DNA of 64,000 bases. It comes from Dactylorhiza incarnata. Lineage: Eukaryota; Streptophyta; Magnoliopsida; Asparagales; Orchidaceae. Position numbers and translations under genes: made by a program. This document shows, piece after piece, positions 53,233 to 64,000 of the stretch; the first letter of the stretch is position 1; every line of letters begins with the position of its first letter. Where the stretch lies: positions 6,324,001 to 6,388,000 of the forward strand of contig JAWHQI010000065.1 in NCBI GenBank assembly GCA_033032865.1, in the 5' to 3' direction. The notes beneath the pieces are model-generated. The model had not been told where the DNA came from. It made no database searches and worked only from the letters and a program-made list of their open reading frames with translations.

Positions 53233-56200
53233 GTACGTACGCACTTAAATTCTCCCCCTGGGAGTTTGCATAATTACAGGTTGCACCCTTCTATCTTTTG
53301 AAATTACATTTACCTCCCCTCTAAGTTTCCCCACGAAGAAAGTCCAAGAAATAAATGTAAAAAAAACGTACAGATTTACGTGGTTTGGCAACCTTGCCTA
53401 CGTCCACGACCGCACTAGAATTTTCAGTATTTTTTTCGGTTACAGAAGCACATAGGTGATTGTCAAGCACACGGGTGATTGTCAAGCATATCATGATTTC
53501 AACATCAACGTATTAATCATTTGCCTAATTTGAGACTAAATGATTAAGGCTCCGGTTGGCATGACTTTTTTTCTCCGGTGAGTTTGGACAAAAACGCCAC
53601 CGCCATGGAGTGCATGTGTGGTAAGACAGTGGTTATGTAAGACCCCTTTTTTTGTTACAAACCAAATCTTATGCCCAGAACCACCGCTTTGCAGTGACAC
53701 CAACACTCAGGAAGGTCACCACTACAAAACGCTGATCCTGTCAGCAATATCGATCACAGAAGAAGAAAAGTACAAATGAACAAGCACATCCTTGCCCCTT
53801 TACCAATCGGGCACACTCACTACTTGGACTCATGTTGGTGACCTCAAACCTCCTCAACCAGAGTACCTCCCATTTCCACTTAGTGGTCTATAAGTTACCT
53901 TAATTCTATAGTTTTACTATGCGCTAGACCTAGTAAACTATATGAGGTGCATGAGAGGAGGTACTCCAAATAATCATCCAAATGACCTAAGACTAGTATT
54001 GGGGGTCTGTTATGATATTTTCAGACTAACTCCAGAAATTCATAATTTTCCTAATTTATTTAGCATTTATTATAATTTCTCCAAATTCAGGGAACCTATG
54101 ACTATGAACACCAAGTATGGTTTTCTGATAAGCTATGACCTCAATAAAATTTGTACAACTATATTATCAAAATATCAGCCATATATGAAATTAATAAATT
54201 TCCAGAAAGGTTTTGACCTTCAAATAAAATATTGATTAATTTATCAAAATCAGGGATTTACAAAGGAAGTACCAATAATACTCCTTCAAAAATTACAAGA
54301 AAATTAACAGGTGTCTAAGGTGATCATGAAAGTTCACTGCTTGAGTTCCATAATTTTCCAGATTCATTTGACCATATGAATCCTTTATTTAATTAAACAA
54401 AGCCTAGGGCACTTTGTAAAGAGAATCATGTATAAGTTCTTTCAAAAATTATACTAAAATTTACAAATCATATACTTGCCCTAAAAAGTACTCTGACCAA
54501 GTTTCATGATTTTCCAGTGAATATCAAATCCTTAATTAAATTCCTTTATAAATTTACAAATCATATACTTGCCCTGAAAAGTCCTCTGGCCAACAATGAA
54601 CTTGTGAATAAAGCATCAATCTAAAATTCAAAGAAAAATTATCAGAGAACAATATCAATATTAAAAGGTCAATGCCAAAGTTTTATGATCATCCAAAGGT
54701 ATATAAGCATGTAATTTCACATTAAAAGAAAGTGCCCTAATAGATTATTAACTAATTCAAAGGGGACAAGTGTTCCTAAAAATCCTAACAAAATTACTTA
54801 GGGCATATTACCACCCCAGGGACAACTCTACCAATTTCCAAATCAATCCAAGGACATATGGACCCATGTCCGATCCTTCAATAAGTTCAATTTGCAACCC
54901 TAGGGTTCACACTAGGGTTTAGAGGCAAATCAATCCCAAACTACTTAAAATCCCTTGTGGGGGTATTCTATGTTACATCAAGTTTGTGGTCAAAGTTTCA
55001 CAACATTTGGAGGAGATTTGACCCCTCAAATCCAACAAGTGCACTTTTGACCCAATTTCCCCTAGTTTAACCAAATTTGGGTTACTTAATTACCCTATCA
55101 ATTCAAAATCAAATGGGATGAAATTTTTACCAGAGTCATGTCTTGACCCTAAGGACCACCTACCAAAATTTGGAAGGGTTTGGAGGTCTCTAGACCCTAA
55201 AATTAAATCATATATGTTTTATTAAATTTCTACAAAAACTATAGGACAAGTTCCTCCAAAAATTCCCATTTTTGGATATGTTGAGGGTACGGATATATCC
55301 AGCCTATGATTCAAATTTCAAAGCATTTGGATGAGTAGTTTAGTGGGGGCACCCATTTTAATTTCTGGTCATCCTTATGATACCTTGCACCAAGCTGAGT
55401 GTTGCGGTCAAACCATTGGGCAAAAAAAACTCAAAGTTAATTTTAAATTAAACTAGACACAAAGATCTACAACCTTTGTCTCTGACCATTTTTCCTTAAA
55501 CGGCTTTTACGGGGTTCAATTTTCAGTTTCAAAAACGTACATTCCTAGGAGAAATTATAACATTAAATAATCAAAATATTTTATAATCTGTACAAACAAA
55601 TGGAGGGCATCGGTTCATCTTCTCCAATCAACCAACGACCATGATCGGCCCGACCTGTACCGATTTGGGAGGTGATTTCCCGGCCACTTGGACCCTCTCC
55701 CGGCCGGCCAATGCCACCACCGCCTCCGTTGAGGTGGTGGCCGGCGATGGACGGTGGTTGGCCGGCCGGAGGTGACTGGAATCTGGGATTAAGGCAAGAA
55801 AATTAAAGCTTGAATCAAAGCTTTCGGCCATGCCGATCCAAGGCCAATTGGCCCCAAACCTTGCAGCCAACATGATGAGATCTACCCACTGAGAGAGAGA
55901 TGAGGGAGGACCTGAATGGCGGCCTATAGCCGCGACGATTGCCGGTCCGCCATTGTTGGTCATGGAGCTTTTGGTGCCATGTCGATATGGGTTTAGAGGG
56001 ATCGACTTCATCTGGAAAGTGGGTAAACTCCTCCCCTTCACACATTAAGGCTTTTTAAGGAGCCAATTTGGGGGAGGGGAAGAGGCAAAGCTTGGGATTC
56101 CACCATTAACAACACCATTAACGGTGAATTTCGGTCACCACTAAAAACCACCAAATGCAGCCCCTATGTGAGCTGGAAAACCTCTTAAACTTCTCCTAAT

Positions 56201-57842
56201 TGATAGAGGGAATGAATCTCCATCAATTGGGAAGGCCTTTGGCCTCCCTTGGCCATGATTTACTCTACTAAATCTGATCCCGACCGCATTCCGTCGGTTC
56301 AGCTACTGTCTGCGTTGGCGCTAATGTGCGGCGTTAGCGTCTCGACGACATAAAGCTCATCTCAGCGGTTCGTCTAGACAACCACTACCGCCAGCGTTAG
56401 CACCTACCGCCCGGCGTTAACTCTGAACTCATATTACTTTTCTTTCTACGATTGGACAATTGGGGTGTTACAAAGGGACCCCTTAATGGATTAGACATGT
56501 TATGATGGGGTCAAGGGTCAAGGTGATGCCCTAAAGTCAAATCCTAGGTTGGATAACTGGGATGCACTATTTGCAGACCAATGTGGTCTTCACCTACTTG
56601 CCAAGGTCTTATGATTTCTTTGTGCTTCCTAGGATTTTGTCATGACCTAGTCATGACAAAACCATCCTAGGGGTTTAGTTGTTTGAGGGATGTTACAGGT
56701 TAGGACCGCCACAAAAAAAGTAGTTTTAAACATAAAAGTGGATGAAGTTTCTTAGGTGAGATCGGACGTTCACGAACGACAGTTCATAACCACCGCGTTC
56801 ATGACCGCCACCGCCTTGCCAAACGAAGCCTAAACTTGCATGCATGCAGTAATATTTAAAACTTAAGTTCGAATTTAAACTCAACAAACTTCCTCAAATT
56901 TTGTTTTTTAATTCAATAGAGTAAATAAATAAAAATAAAATTATTCTTTCAAAAATATATTTATATCCACAACCAAATGATCCTTAGAGCTAGAGATAAG
57001 AAGGGTTCATGACTAATATCTAAAGTAAATCCGCTGAAATTTGAAGACAATTAAATCATATCAATTGTTTCGAAATGGAAAATTCCTTAAATTGTAGTGT
57101 TCCAATTTATTTTCATGGAATTAATCTCTATTTCTGGTAAGAGTCAGGAGGCCTTTTTACATACCTGAAAATCACTTTCAGAGAAAATCCACTTTCAAAG
57201 ATCAACATTCTCTTTAAAATTGAATAAAAGTTTGCTAAGAATTACTTTTTTCACTCTCAGGCAATAAAAATAGAATTGCAAAATACTACAAGAAGCAAGA
57301 GAAGATTTTGAAGGATTTTATTGAAATGGAAAGCCTTACAGAATTAGGGTATATAAAAGGTGCTCCAACAAAGGTATGCAATTTATTGCATAGAACATGA
57401 TATAATATGATATATGGTGAATGATATTTTTGTTTTTTTAGTATTTTTATTATTGATTTGTCTCTTTAGTAGAAAGCTTCCTTAGAAAATCTAAATTCAT
57501 TGAAAATATATACTTACTTGTGTTTTATAGTTTAAATACTCTTTGGAACAAAGAGAGCTACTGGTCTTTGAAAATTGATTTTGTTTGGTTTTATAGGTTG
57601 AGCTTGCTCAAGTGGCCCGAAATGAGAGAATGGCAATCAATATATCAAATATAGCTAATTTAGTTATCTTTATAGCCAAACTGTACTTATCGATTTCAAG
57701 TAGGTCCCTTGGAGTGATTGCTTCAACCCTTGATTCCTTGTTGGATCTCCTTTCTGGATTCATTTTATGGTTCACATCAAATGCTATGAAAAAGCCCGAC
57801 CAGTACTTGTACCCAATTGGAAAAATGCGGATGCAACCTGTG
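53046..57842 (+). CDS. MTP: Metal tolerance protein, Mn-type cation diffusion facilitator (MTP9/MTP10-like), 5' part
   Basis: Three exons, 53046-53232, 57261-57373 and 57597-57842, join in frame to encode the first 182 residues; the rest lies beyond the window. CDF proteins of this group carry Mn2+ and related ions across organelle membranes by exchange with protons. Visible: a cytosolic N-terminus with [10 protein letters not shown] (about residue 37), the YYKKQEKIL segment (about residue 69) typical of MTP8-11 proteins, then helix 1 ([15 protein letters not shown]) and helix 2 with DSLLD, the DxxxD metal site of Mn-CDFs. Exon 3 ends MRMQPV, where family members continue with the third helix; I did not find that exon before 58597. 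No stop or frameshift is seen, so the gene may be intact. Introns 1 and 3 are enlarged by transposons. Confidence 0.88.
53233..53547 (+). other. MTP intron 1, left part
   Basis: Contains an LTR-like fragment (TTTACGTGGTTTGGCAACC, about 53373-53391; common near copia ends) and a tandem duplication of about 20 bp, GGTGATTGTCAAGCA (53452-53492). Confidence 0.6.
53545..56833 (+). mobile_element. Tourist-like MITE (216 bp) split by a solo LTR
   Basis: The MITE starts GGCTCCGGTTGGCA at 53548 and ends TTGCCAAACGAAGCC at 56830, with a TAA duplication at 53545-53547 and 56831-56833. It is made of 53548-53635 and 56703-56830. Non-coding, PIF/Harbinger-type ends. A second copy lies at 58452. Confidence 0.87.
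53636..56697 (+). mobile_element. Solo LTR, 3062 bp, inside the MITE
   Basis: Starts TGTAAGACCCC and ends GATGTTACA, flanked by a perfect GGTTA duplication (53631-53635, 56698-56702). No interior sequence, so a product of LTR-LTR recombination. Contains AT-rich body, a GC-rich patch with CCACCACC ... GGTGGTGG (55707-55740; matched at 62470-62505), and CpG words (56300-56420: GCGTTAGCG, TCAGCGGTTCGTC). Same family as the LTR starting at 58597. Confidence 0.9.
56834..57260 (+). other. MTP intron 1, right part
   Basis: AT-rich, nothing recognisable. Ends with the acceptor CACTCTCAG. Confidence 0.7.
57261..57373 (+). CDS. MTP: MTP exon 2
   Basis: Acceptor CTCTCAG|GC, phase 1, donor AAG|GTATGC. 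Encodes the [19 protein letters not shown] region, a cytosolic segment before the first membrane helix. Confidence 0.87.
57597..57842 (+). CDS. MTP: MTP exon 3
   Basis: Acceptor TTTTATAG|GT, 82 codons, donor CCTGTG|GTAAGT. Holds membrane helices 1 and 2 and the DxxxD metal site (DSLLD). Confidence 0.9.
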
Positions 57843-58448
57843 GTAAGTTTTTTTGTTTATTAGATTACATATTGTATGATTCTGTTTTAATGCAAAAGAT
57901 TGGGTCGAATGTGAAAAATAAACCTCAGTTGTCTTATACACACAAAATTAACAAGTAAAGAGAATTTTTACATTGAAAATCTGACAACAAGGGAGATCAG
58001 AGTTTGACAAAGTTAAAAAGCTTCCACTATGCAAGTGAGTATGTTTTGCAGTCAGTCTCCATATTGAAGTAGAAGAGGGCCTGAATTTAATTTAAAAAGT
58101 TCAAAAAATGGTTAATGCTACTTTCGTCAGTATGAGCACAAAATAGTGATTGATATATGTAAAATTCAGTCAAGTACTCTGAACATGAAGATGTAGGCTA
58201 AACATATTCTTGTGCTTCAATTAATGTTGAATAATATATTGTAATAATTTGAAAATTAACACTCCAAATTTGGTTAAACTCCTCTATATATATTTTCATG
58301 AGAGTAGAATGAGAAGTTATTTATATTTTCTTAAAAAAGATTCACAGTTCATTCTTTATAATATTCCTCAAGCTATCGACAAAAGATGATACAAATTACT
58401 CCTCAACAATTCTTAAATATGACTTAACAATACTCTACCTATGCAGAC
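57843..58448 (+). other. MTP intron 3, first part
   Basis: AT-rich, no further exon or gene seen. Confidence 0.6.
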
Positions 58449-58596
58449 TTAGGACCCGTTTGGCGAGGCGTTTTTGCTCCGGTAAGTTTGGACAAAAATG
58501 CCACCATCATAAAATGTATGTTCGTTTGACATGACAACGACTATGACATCGACTAAGAAAAAACTAGTTTTCAGCATAAAAGTGGATGAAGTTCTT
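58449..58596 (+). mobile_element. Tourist-like MITE, left part of a second copy
   Basis: TTA duplication at 58449-58451, MITE start GGACCCGTTTGGCG at 58452. Matches the MITE at 53548 along GTTTGGACAAAAA...GCCACC and CATAAAAGTGGATGAAG. Cut at 58596 by the following LTR; the right end is outside the window. Confidence 0.78.
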
Positions 58597-59544
58597 TGTA
58601 AGATCCCTCTCCCGCACCGGAGAGTTCCCGGATCTTATGCCTAGAATCGCCGCCTTACGGTGACACCAACACCCGGGTTAGTCGCCTCCGCAAGATGCTG
58701 ATCCTGCCTGAAAGAACGATCAACCAGGCCAACATGAGATAAGAAGTAAACTATAAAAATAAGTCCACAATCACACATATATAAATCAAAAGACATAAAT
58801 ACATAGTCCATCAATGAGTTCAAATGAAATAGAATAAGGGCTTATGCTCGGTACATGCCCAAAATAAAGTAAAAGTACACTCTTATTCTACATCTATGCA
58901 AAAGCTAACAAAACTCTCAACAACCCGTCGTCGGGTAGTAATAGTAGTGCGCAACGACTGTTCCTCATGTCTTGGCATCACGTCCTGCTGGTCGTACGAC
59001 TGCTCCAGCTCCTCGGACCCCCTGGTGTTACGACCACATCTGACCATTAGTCAAAAAGACAGCCTGTTTTGTCCTCCCCCCCGCGACTTCTAAGCACCGA
59101 GAGGGAGGATGAAGCGGAGGACAACAAGGGGTAAAATTAAAGCAGGTGACATGGAACTAACTAGTAAACATGTGCATATAGAAACCACTATAGATAAACT
59201 ACTATAGGATAAGTGCTACACTATCAGTTCTATATATAACTCGAACAGCGTAAGAGAAATAAGCAAAGAATGACAAGCAATAAGCATAGTAGCAATCGAA
59301 ATAAGGTAAGAGTAGCTATAAAAGTAACCTTAACTTATATGGATTCCTGTACAAACATATAAGTTATGGGATCTGACATTAAGATAAACTCATCGTATAG
59401 AAGAGCCCATACTAATTTATACGATGAGGTCTGGTTTATGAAGTGTTGTTATGCCATGCTGTGCAATGCAATGATGCAACTCACCCACTCGACTTTGTGC
59501 GCACAGACCTTTTGTAAGTACCCTCTATTCGAGTGTGTCAATTC

Positions 59545-59815
59545 AGGTACCCCGTTGAGCCAAACATGACAGTAGATCAGGCAAGTCCACTTCTAGGCTC
59601 CTTTCAATACCTCCCAGCCTAGACCTTATGTATGCCCCTAAGAACATAGGGTATCCGCGTACTATCTGGTAGGTAATACCTCTATCCCGCTTTTTGAGTC
59701 TCTGCTCAGGTACACCCCGTTGAGGCAAACATGGGTAGTGGATCGGATCCTCCACTCCTAGGCTTGTATGTCACCTCCCAGACTATACCTTATGTACGCC
59801 CCTAAGAACACATAT
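59545..59815 (+). repeat. About 150-165-bp tandem duplication
   Basis: Two diverged copies beginning CAGGTACCCCGTTGAG / CAGGTACACCCCGTTGAG and ending TATG(T)ACGCCCCTAAGAACA. Confidence 0.85.
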
Positions 59816-60199
59816 GGTCTAAATCAAATAATTTAGTTTTACTATTCGCAAACCAAATTGTCCTCAACTGTGATAACATGACTTACAAAGGAGACTACAC
59901 GATCCTCTAACTAATATGTGTCCAATCTAGTTCCAGAAGTTGTAAAGATGTCAAAATTCTGATTTCCAACTTTTTCATATAATAAAATCATATATGGGCC
60001 TTTTAAATAATTTCTTATAATAATGGGAATTGCAAATTTTGAACAGGAGGCACCATTTATCATAGAGCAATAAATCTAATAAAAATTTCAGAAACTATTT
60101 ATGGTATAAGATGAAGTTCAGCAGAATTTCATAATCTTTCTCTCTAATGTAATTCCGAAAAATCAATTAAATGTCCCAGAGTGCTAATTACAATTTGTG

Positions 60200-60850
60200 A
60201 AGGATCTACTAAAATTATTCATCATAATGCGGCAAATAAATTTCTGGGTGTTCAAATCAACCTAAAATGGATTCCAGCAAAAATTGACATTTTTCTAGTA
60301 ACAATAATTCATCAACAATAATTAAATCATAATTGTCACCTGATCCCACAATATGAAATTTTATAGTTCCATAGTTCAACATTATCAATTAATCAATGAA
60401 AACACTAAGATTTCACTTTGTGAAGGAAGTATGGTAATTACTCAGTAATTAAATCTAATAAAATTTCTAGAGGTCACTAATGATCCTATAAGTCTAACTA
60501 CTCAATTACATAATTTTCCAGTTACATTAATTCAACATTATCAATTAATCAATGAAAAGATTAAAATTCCACTTTGTGAAGCAAGTATCATAAATACTCA
60601 ACAATAAATTGGATAAACATTTCCAGAGAATAAAAATGGTTTCATAAGTCTAATTACCTAATTTCATAAATCTCCAGATCAGTTTGACCAGCATTTATAA
60701 TTAATTAAGGGAGACATTAAAATTTCACTTTGTGAAGGAACCGCTGTATATACTTATCAATTAAATCTAATTAAATTCTCAGAGGCTAATAATGATCTCT
60801 AAAGTCTACATATCAAGTTTCATACAATTTTGAGTTCATATACTCATACA
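60200..60850 (+). repeat. About 165-bp AT-rich repeats
   Basis: Three to four diverged copies marked by TTTCACTTTGTGAAGGAA with TCAATTAATCAATGAAAA just before it. Confidence 0.8.
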
Positions 60851-61199
60851 CAAGTATGATAGAATAAATGTGGGTAACTCAACTAATTATTACTTAGTGA
60901 GCTATTATATCTCTAAAACTCCCCATAAAATTTACAGAGTGTAATTACACCCTCCAAAGGTGAATCCCAGAGTTTCATAATATTCAATAGAGATTTGACC
61001 CTTAATTTATCAATAGTGCTCAAAGTGACAAAATTATATAAACTGTAATTTCCTAGGGCAATCAACCCCAAAGTTCATGATTTTCCCTGAGATGTGATAT
61101 CTCATGATATCTAGTGCATGTTTTGAATTTCATAAGAATTGACCTAGAGAATACCTATCAATTCACAAAACATTAGACTTGGCTAAGTACACACCAATT

Positions 61200-61560
61200 C
61201 ACTTATGTACACATGCATGTGTAATACACCATCATGCATAGGTCCAAATGACCTTAAATTTTGGTCAGAGATTAAGCATAATCAAATTATCCATGTGCCC
61301 AAAATTTGGGTTATTTTGAGTTGATTTAATCATGTAAATCTAGTACTACATTATAGTGTTATATGCACACCAAATTCCCCTTTACATGCATGTGAAATAC
61401 ACCAACATGCCTAGGTCCAAATGACCCTAAATTTTGGTAAGAGATTAAGCATAATCAAATTATCCATATGCCCAAAATTTGGGTTATTTTGAGTTGATTT
61501 AACCATGTAAATCTAATACTACATCAAAATTTTCCCCTTTGCATGCATGTGGAATTCCTT
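61200..61560 (+). repeat. About 178-bp tandem duplication
   Basis: Two very similar copies including TTAGACTTGG-like flanks and GGTCCAAATGACC.TAAATTTTGGT, GATTAAGCATAATCAAATTA; a shorter third piece follows. Confidence 0.88.
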
Positions 61561-63388
61561 CACATGCTCAAAGCCAATTGGTCCCAAATTTTTACCAGAG
61601 ACTTATAGTGACCTACATGACTATCTGTCAAAGTTTGGGGTCACATGGTGTTGTCTAGCCATGTATACTACAAATACGTGATTTATCAAATTATTGTAAT
61701 GGCTATGGGATGGTGCTTTCCAAAATTCCCATTTTTGGACAGACGGTGGAAATAAGCATGATATGCCTAGGGTTAAAAGTTCAGCCCTATGCACCCAATG
61801 GTTTGAGAGATATTCCCAAAATACTCTCTAGAATTATAAAGTAATAATTCTCATACTAGATTATGTTTGAATGATGCAAATACTCATATAAATGAGCCCA
61901 AATGGTCCAAAATTTTGTCCAGGGACTTTTATTGTCCTAATTGACCTTCCAGAGAAGATTTGATGTATTTTGAGTTCATAAAACTCAAAAATCAACACAT
62001 GCATGTATTATCAAATATTTTCTCAAACTATAGAAAAATGTTGTCAAAAAATTCTCATTTTAGGACACGAGGTATATCTAGGGTACATTCATGCATGCCC
62101 CGAATTTTAGCCTCATACCTTTAACCACTTAAAAGTTGTTCAAATAATATGGATTGTCCCCTCCTAGGGACCAGCCCCACTTAAACTACCCTACAGGGAG
62201 CTGTAGGCACCAAATTGGTTGATTTTACTTCCTAATTAAAGTAGACCCCAAGGGCTACCTTCTTCATGTTGTACACTTTTCATGAATCTACCGTAAGGGC
62301 CTTATTTTTCTGGATCAAGAAGTGTATTCCAAGGTGACAAAACAACACCTATATAATCTTTTAATCTGTGATTATGTCTCCTTCCTTGTGCCAAAGGCTG
62401 CGATCAGCCCGACCTGGAGCATCTTCCAGGGCTGTTTCCCGGCCATTGAGCCACCTCCCCGGTCGAGCACCACCACCACCTCCGTTGAGGTGGTGGCTAT
62501 TGACCGATGGTGGTTTGGACGCCAGAGGTGGGTGTTTTCTGACGATCCCTCCACCACACATATATCCATTTTTTTCCATTTTTCTCACATTGGATGGGGC
62601 TCAATTGAGCCTGATTTCTCTCATAATGGATCTAGGATGCTAGCACAAAGGGAGAGGAGGAGAAATCGGACCTTGTTTGGGCTTGAGGTTGAGGGATTCT
62701 CAGGTTTGCCATGGCCGACCACCCTCCTTAAGCTCCTTGCCGATCTCTCAATTCTCCACCAAATTCTTAACTTCAAGGCTTGAGTTCGACTGCTTAGAGT
62801 GTTATGAAACTAATGGCATGGTCAGTTTGAGCTGGGGAGGTGAGTATATGGAGTTGTTATTGGGAGGAGCTCGGCCACCACCCTGGATGCTCCTCCTAGC
62901 TGCCATTTGGCTTGGGAGATAGCTGGATTCGGCTGGGAATAACTGAGTGAGTTTAGTGGAGTGTATTGGGAGAGGAATTGGGAGCCAAGTGGCACCCAAT
63001 CCATAATTTCCTCCTTTGTCCTCTCTTGAATTTGGGGAAAGTCCAAATTGCCCCATGCATGTCTCCTCCTTTCAAATTCAGAGGGCAAGGGCTGTCAATT
63101 GGTCATTGGGCTGTAGAATGGGCCTTGGTTCCAGGCCTTAGCCCATTGGAATAGGCTTGGGCTCACATTTCCCTTCTTTGGGCTTAGGTTTGACCATGGT
63201 TGACTTTGGGGTAAACTTGGTTAAATTGATGTGTGGGCTGACCCCACTTGATGGTCATGAGTCTCATGACATCACTCAATGCTCATTGGTCCATGGTGGG
63301 CCCCAATTGGGCCAATTTAGCCATTAGATGTGGTTTTGACCAAAATTGGGGAAGTTTGACTTTGGTCAAATTTGTAAAGAAAATAGGG

Positions 63389-64000
63389 TGTGCCGAGACG
63401 AGAGATTCGAAAGAAATCAAAACACAAAACACAGCAGATCACAGAAGACACACAGATGTACAGAGGTTCACCCCAATCCGGGCTATGTCCCCTCTCCCCT
63501 TCCTCTTCTTTCTATTCACCAAGACGGATTACAGCTTACAAGGTTACAAGGATCAAAACCGATCCTATCTCACTTATCCCTCTTCAGACAAGAACAAAGG
63601 AACCGCCGCCAAGGAAAACCATGCAGAAACACTGTTGCACTCACTTGAGCTTAATGACCTTAACCCTAAACCAGGGTTATGCACCCTTTAAATAGGGCGC
63701 CAAACCAGGCTCAGACCAAACATCCACTGAGACGGAACCTGCAGAGACAGCATGTACACCAGGCGTCGAGCGTCGAACGCAGGCGTCGAGCGTCGAGCGT
63801 CGAGCGCAGGCATCGAGCAGGCATTGAGCGTCGAACGCAGGTATCGAGCGCAGGCATCGAGCGCAGGCGTCGAGCGTCGAACGCATGCCTCTCCTGTTCG
63901 ACGAGCCGCTGAGACGAGAGTAATCAAGGACCCGTTCGTCGAACGCAGGCGGAGTTCGACGAACCCTTCTCCGTTCGTCGAACGCCGTTCGATGAACCCT
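63389..64000 (-). mobile_element. LTR fragment of a copia-like element entering from the right
   Basis: TGTGCCGAGACGAG at 63389 follows a change of composition. Read on the minus strand, the stretch GGGGTGAACC...TCTGTG...CGGCACA has the look of a copia LTR end. A CpG-rich array of GTCGAGC/GTCGAACGCAGGC words fills 63745-64000 up to the window edge. Only one end is visible, so family and completeness are open. Confidence 0.5.

Larger units (their letters stand above)
58597..63388 (+). repeat. LTR of the same family as the solo LTR at 53636, left part
   Basis: Starts TGTAAGATCCC and shares TTATGCC.AGAA.C.CCGC, CGGTGACACCAACAC (58650) and the CCACCACC/GGTGGTGG palindrome block (62397-62540) with the solo LTR. 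At nearly 4.8 kb it is already longer than that copy, partly through internal duplications (59545-59815; 60200-60850; 61200-61560). No gene; frames near 62322-62922 are broken and domain-free. Whether the interior of a full element follows cannot be seen. Confidence 0.75.

Noticed and set aside
57843..58596. Fourth MTP exon
   Set aside because: I looked for the expected third membrane helix after MRMQPV but found no matching frame with splice sites before the LTR at 58597.
62322..63695. Candidate host genes near the right end
   Set aside because: Frames of 75-153 codons overlap in several phases, lie in the LTR starting at 58597 or in the LTR fragment from 63389, and show no domain.

Overview
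This window looks like a piece of a large, repeat-rich flowering-plant nuclear genome. Almost everything in it is LTR retrotransposon sequence plus a few DNA transposons. Only one host gene is convincing: the first three exons of a manganese-type cation diffusion facilitator (MTP9/MTP10-like metal tolerance protein), starting at 53046 on the + strand and running off the right edge. I saw no rRNA, tRNA or CRISPR array. The species cannot be named from the sequence.

Left block (1 to about 45912): a deep nest of transposons, readable because most insertions keep their target-site duplications (TSDs). The oldest layer appears to be a Tat-lineage Ty3/gypsy element on the minus strand. Its probable 5' LTR is at 45156-45912, its gag start at 45098-44985, and its antisense accessory ORF at 18457-20370; no pol was seen. 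Into it went (a) a Tekay/Del-like chromovirus, of which the 3' half of pol and one 4.7-kb LTR are visible (1-6484); (b) a pol-less Ty1/copia element on the minus strand (6748-17653, TSD CTCGG), itself hit by another copia element that is now a solo LTR (11524-12837, TSD GAAGG); (c) a non-autonomous gypsy element with 5.4-5.6-kb LTRs around only 1.5 kb of non-coding interior (20889-41274, TSD ATGTG), whose 5' LTR was hit by a gag-only copia element (21178-29010, TSD CCATT/CTATT); and (d) a PIF/Harbinger element (41485-43390, TSD TTA) that is a deletion chimera of its two genes.

Middle block (45913-53045): a CpG-rich minisatellite, an unrecognised leader-like stretch, a decayed copia gag-pol (47699-51024), a 243-bp near-perfect inverted repeat (51172-51414), AT-rich LTR-like remnants and the upstream region of the MTP gene.

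Right block (53046-64000): MTP exons separated by introns swollen by transposons. Intron 1 holds a 216-bp Tourist-like MITE split by a 3.06-kb solo LTR (TSD GGTTA). Intron 3 holds a second copy of the same MITE, split by an LTR of the same family, which is in turn interrupted near the window end by another LTR.

The most unusual signal is in the giant gypsy LTRs. Several unrelated tandem arrays (units of about 160, 125, 50 and 34 bp) each encode one or two stem-loops per unit, some with compensatory base changes. The 34-bp array would form up to about 17 RNA hairpins capped by a C(UACG)G tetraloop.
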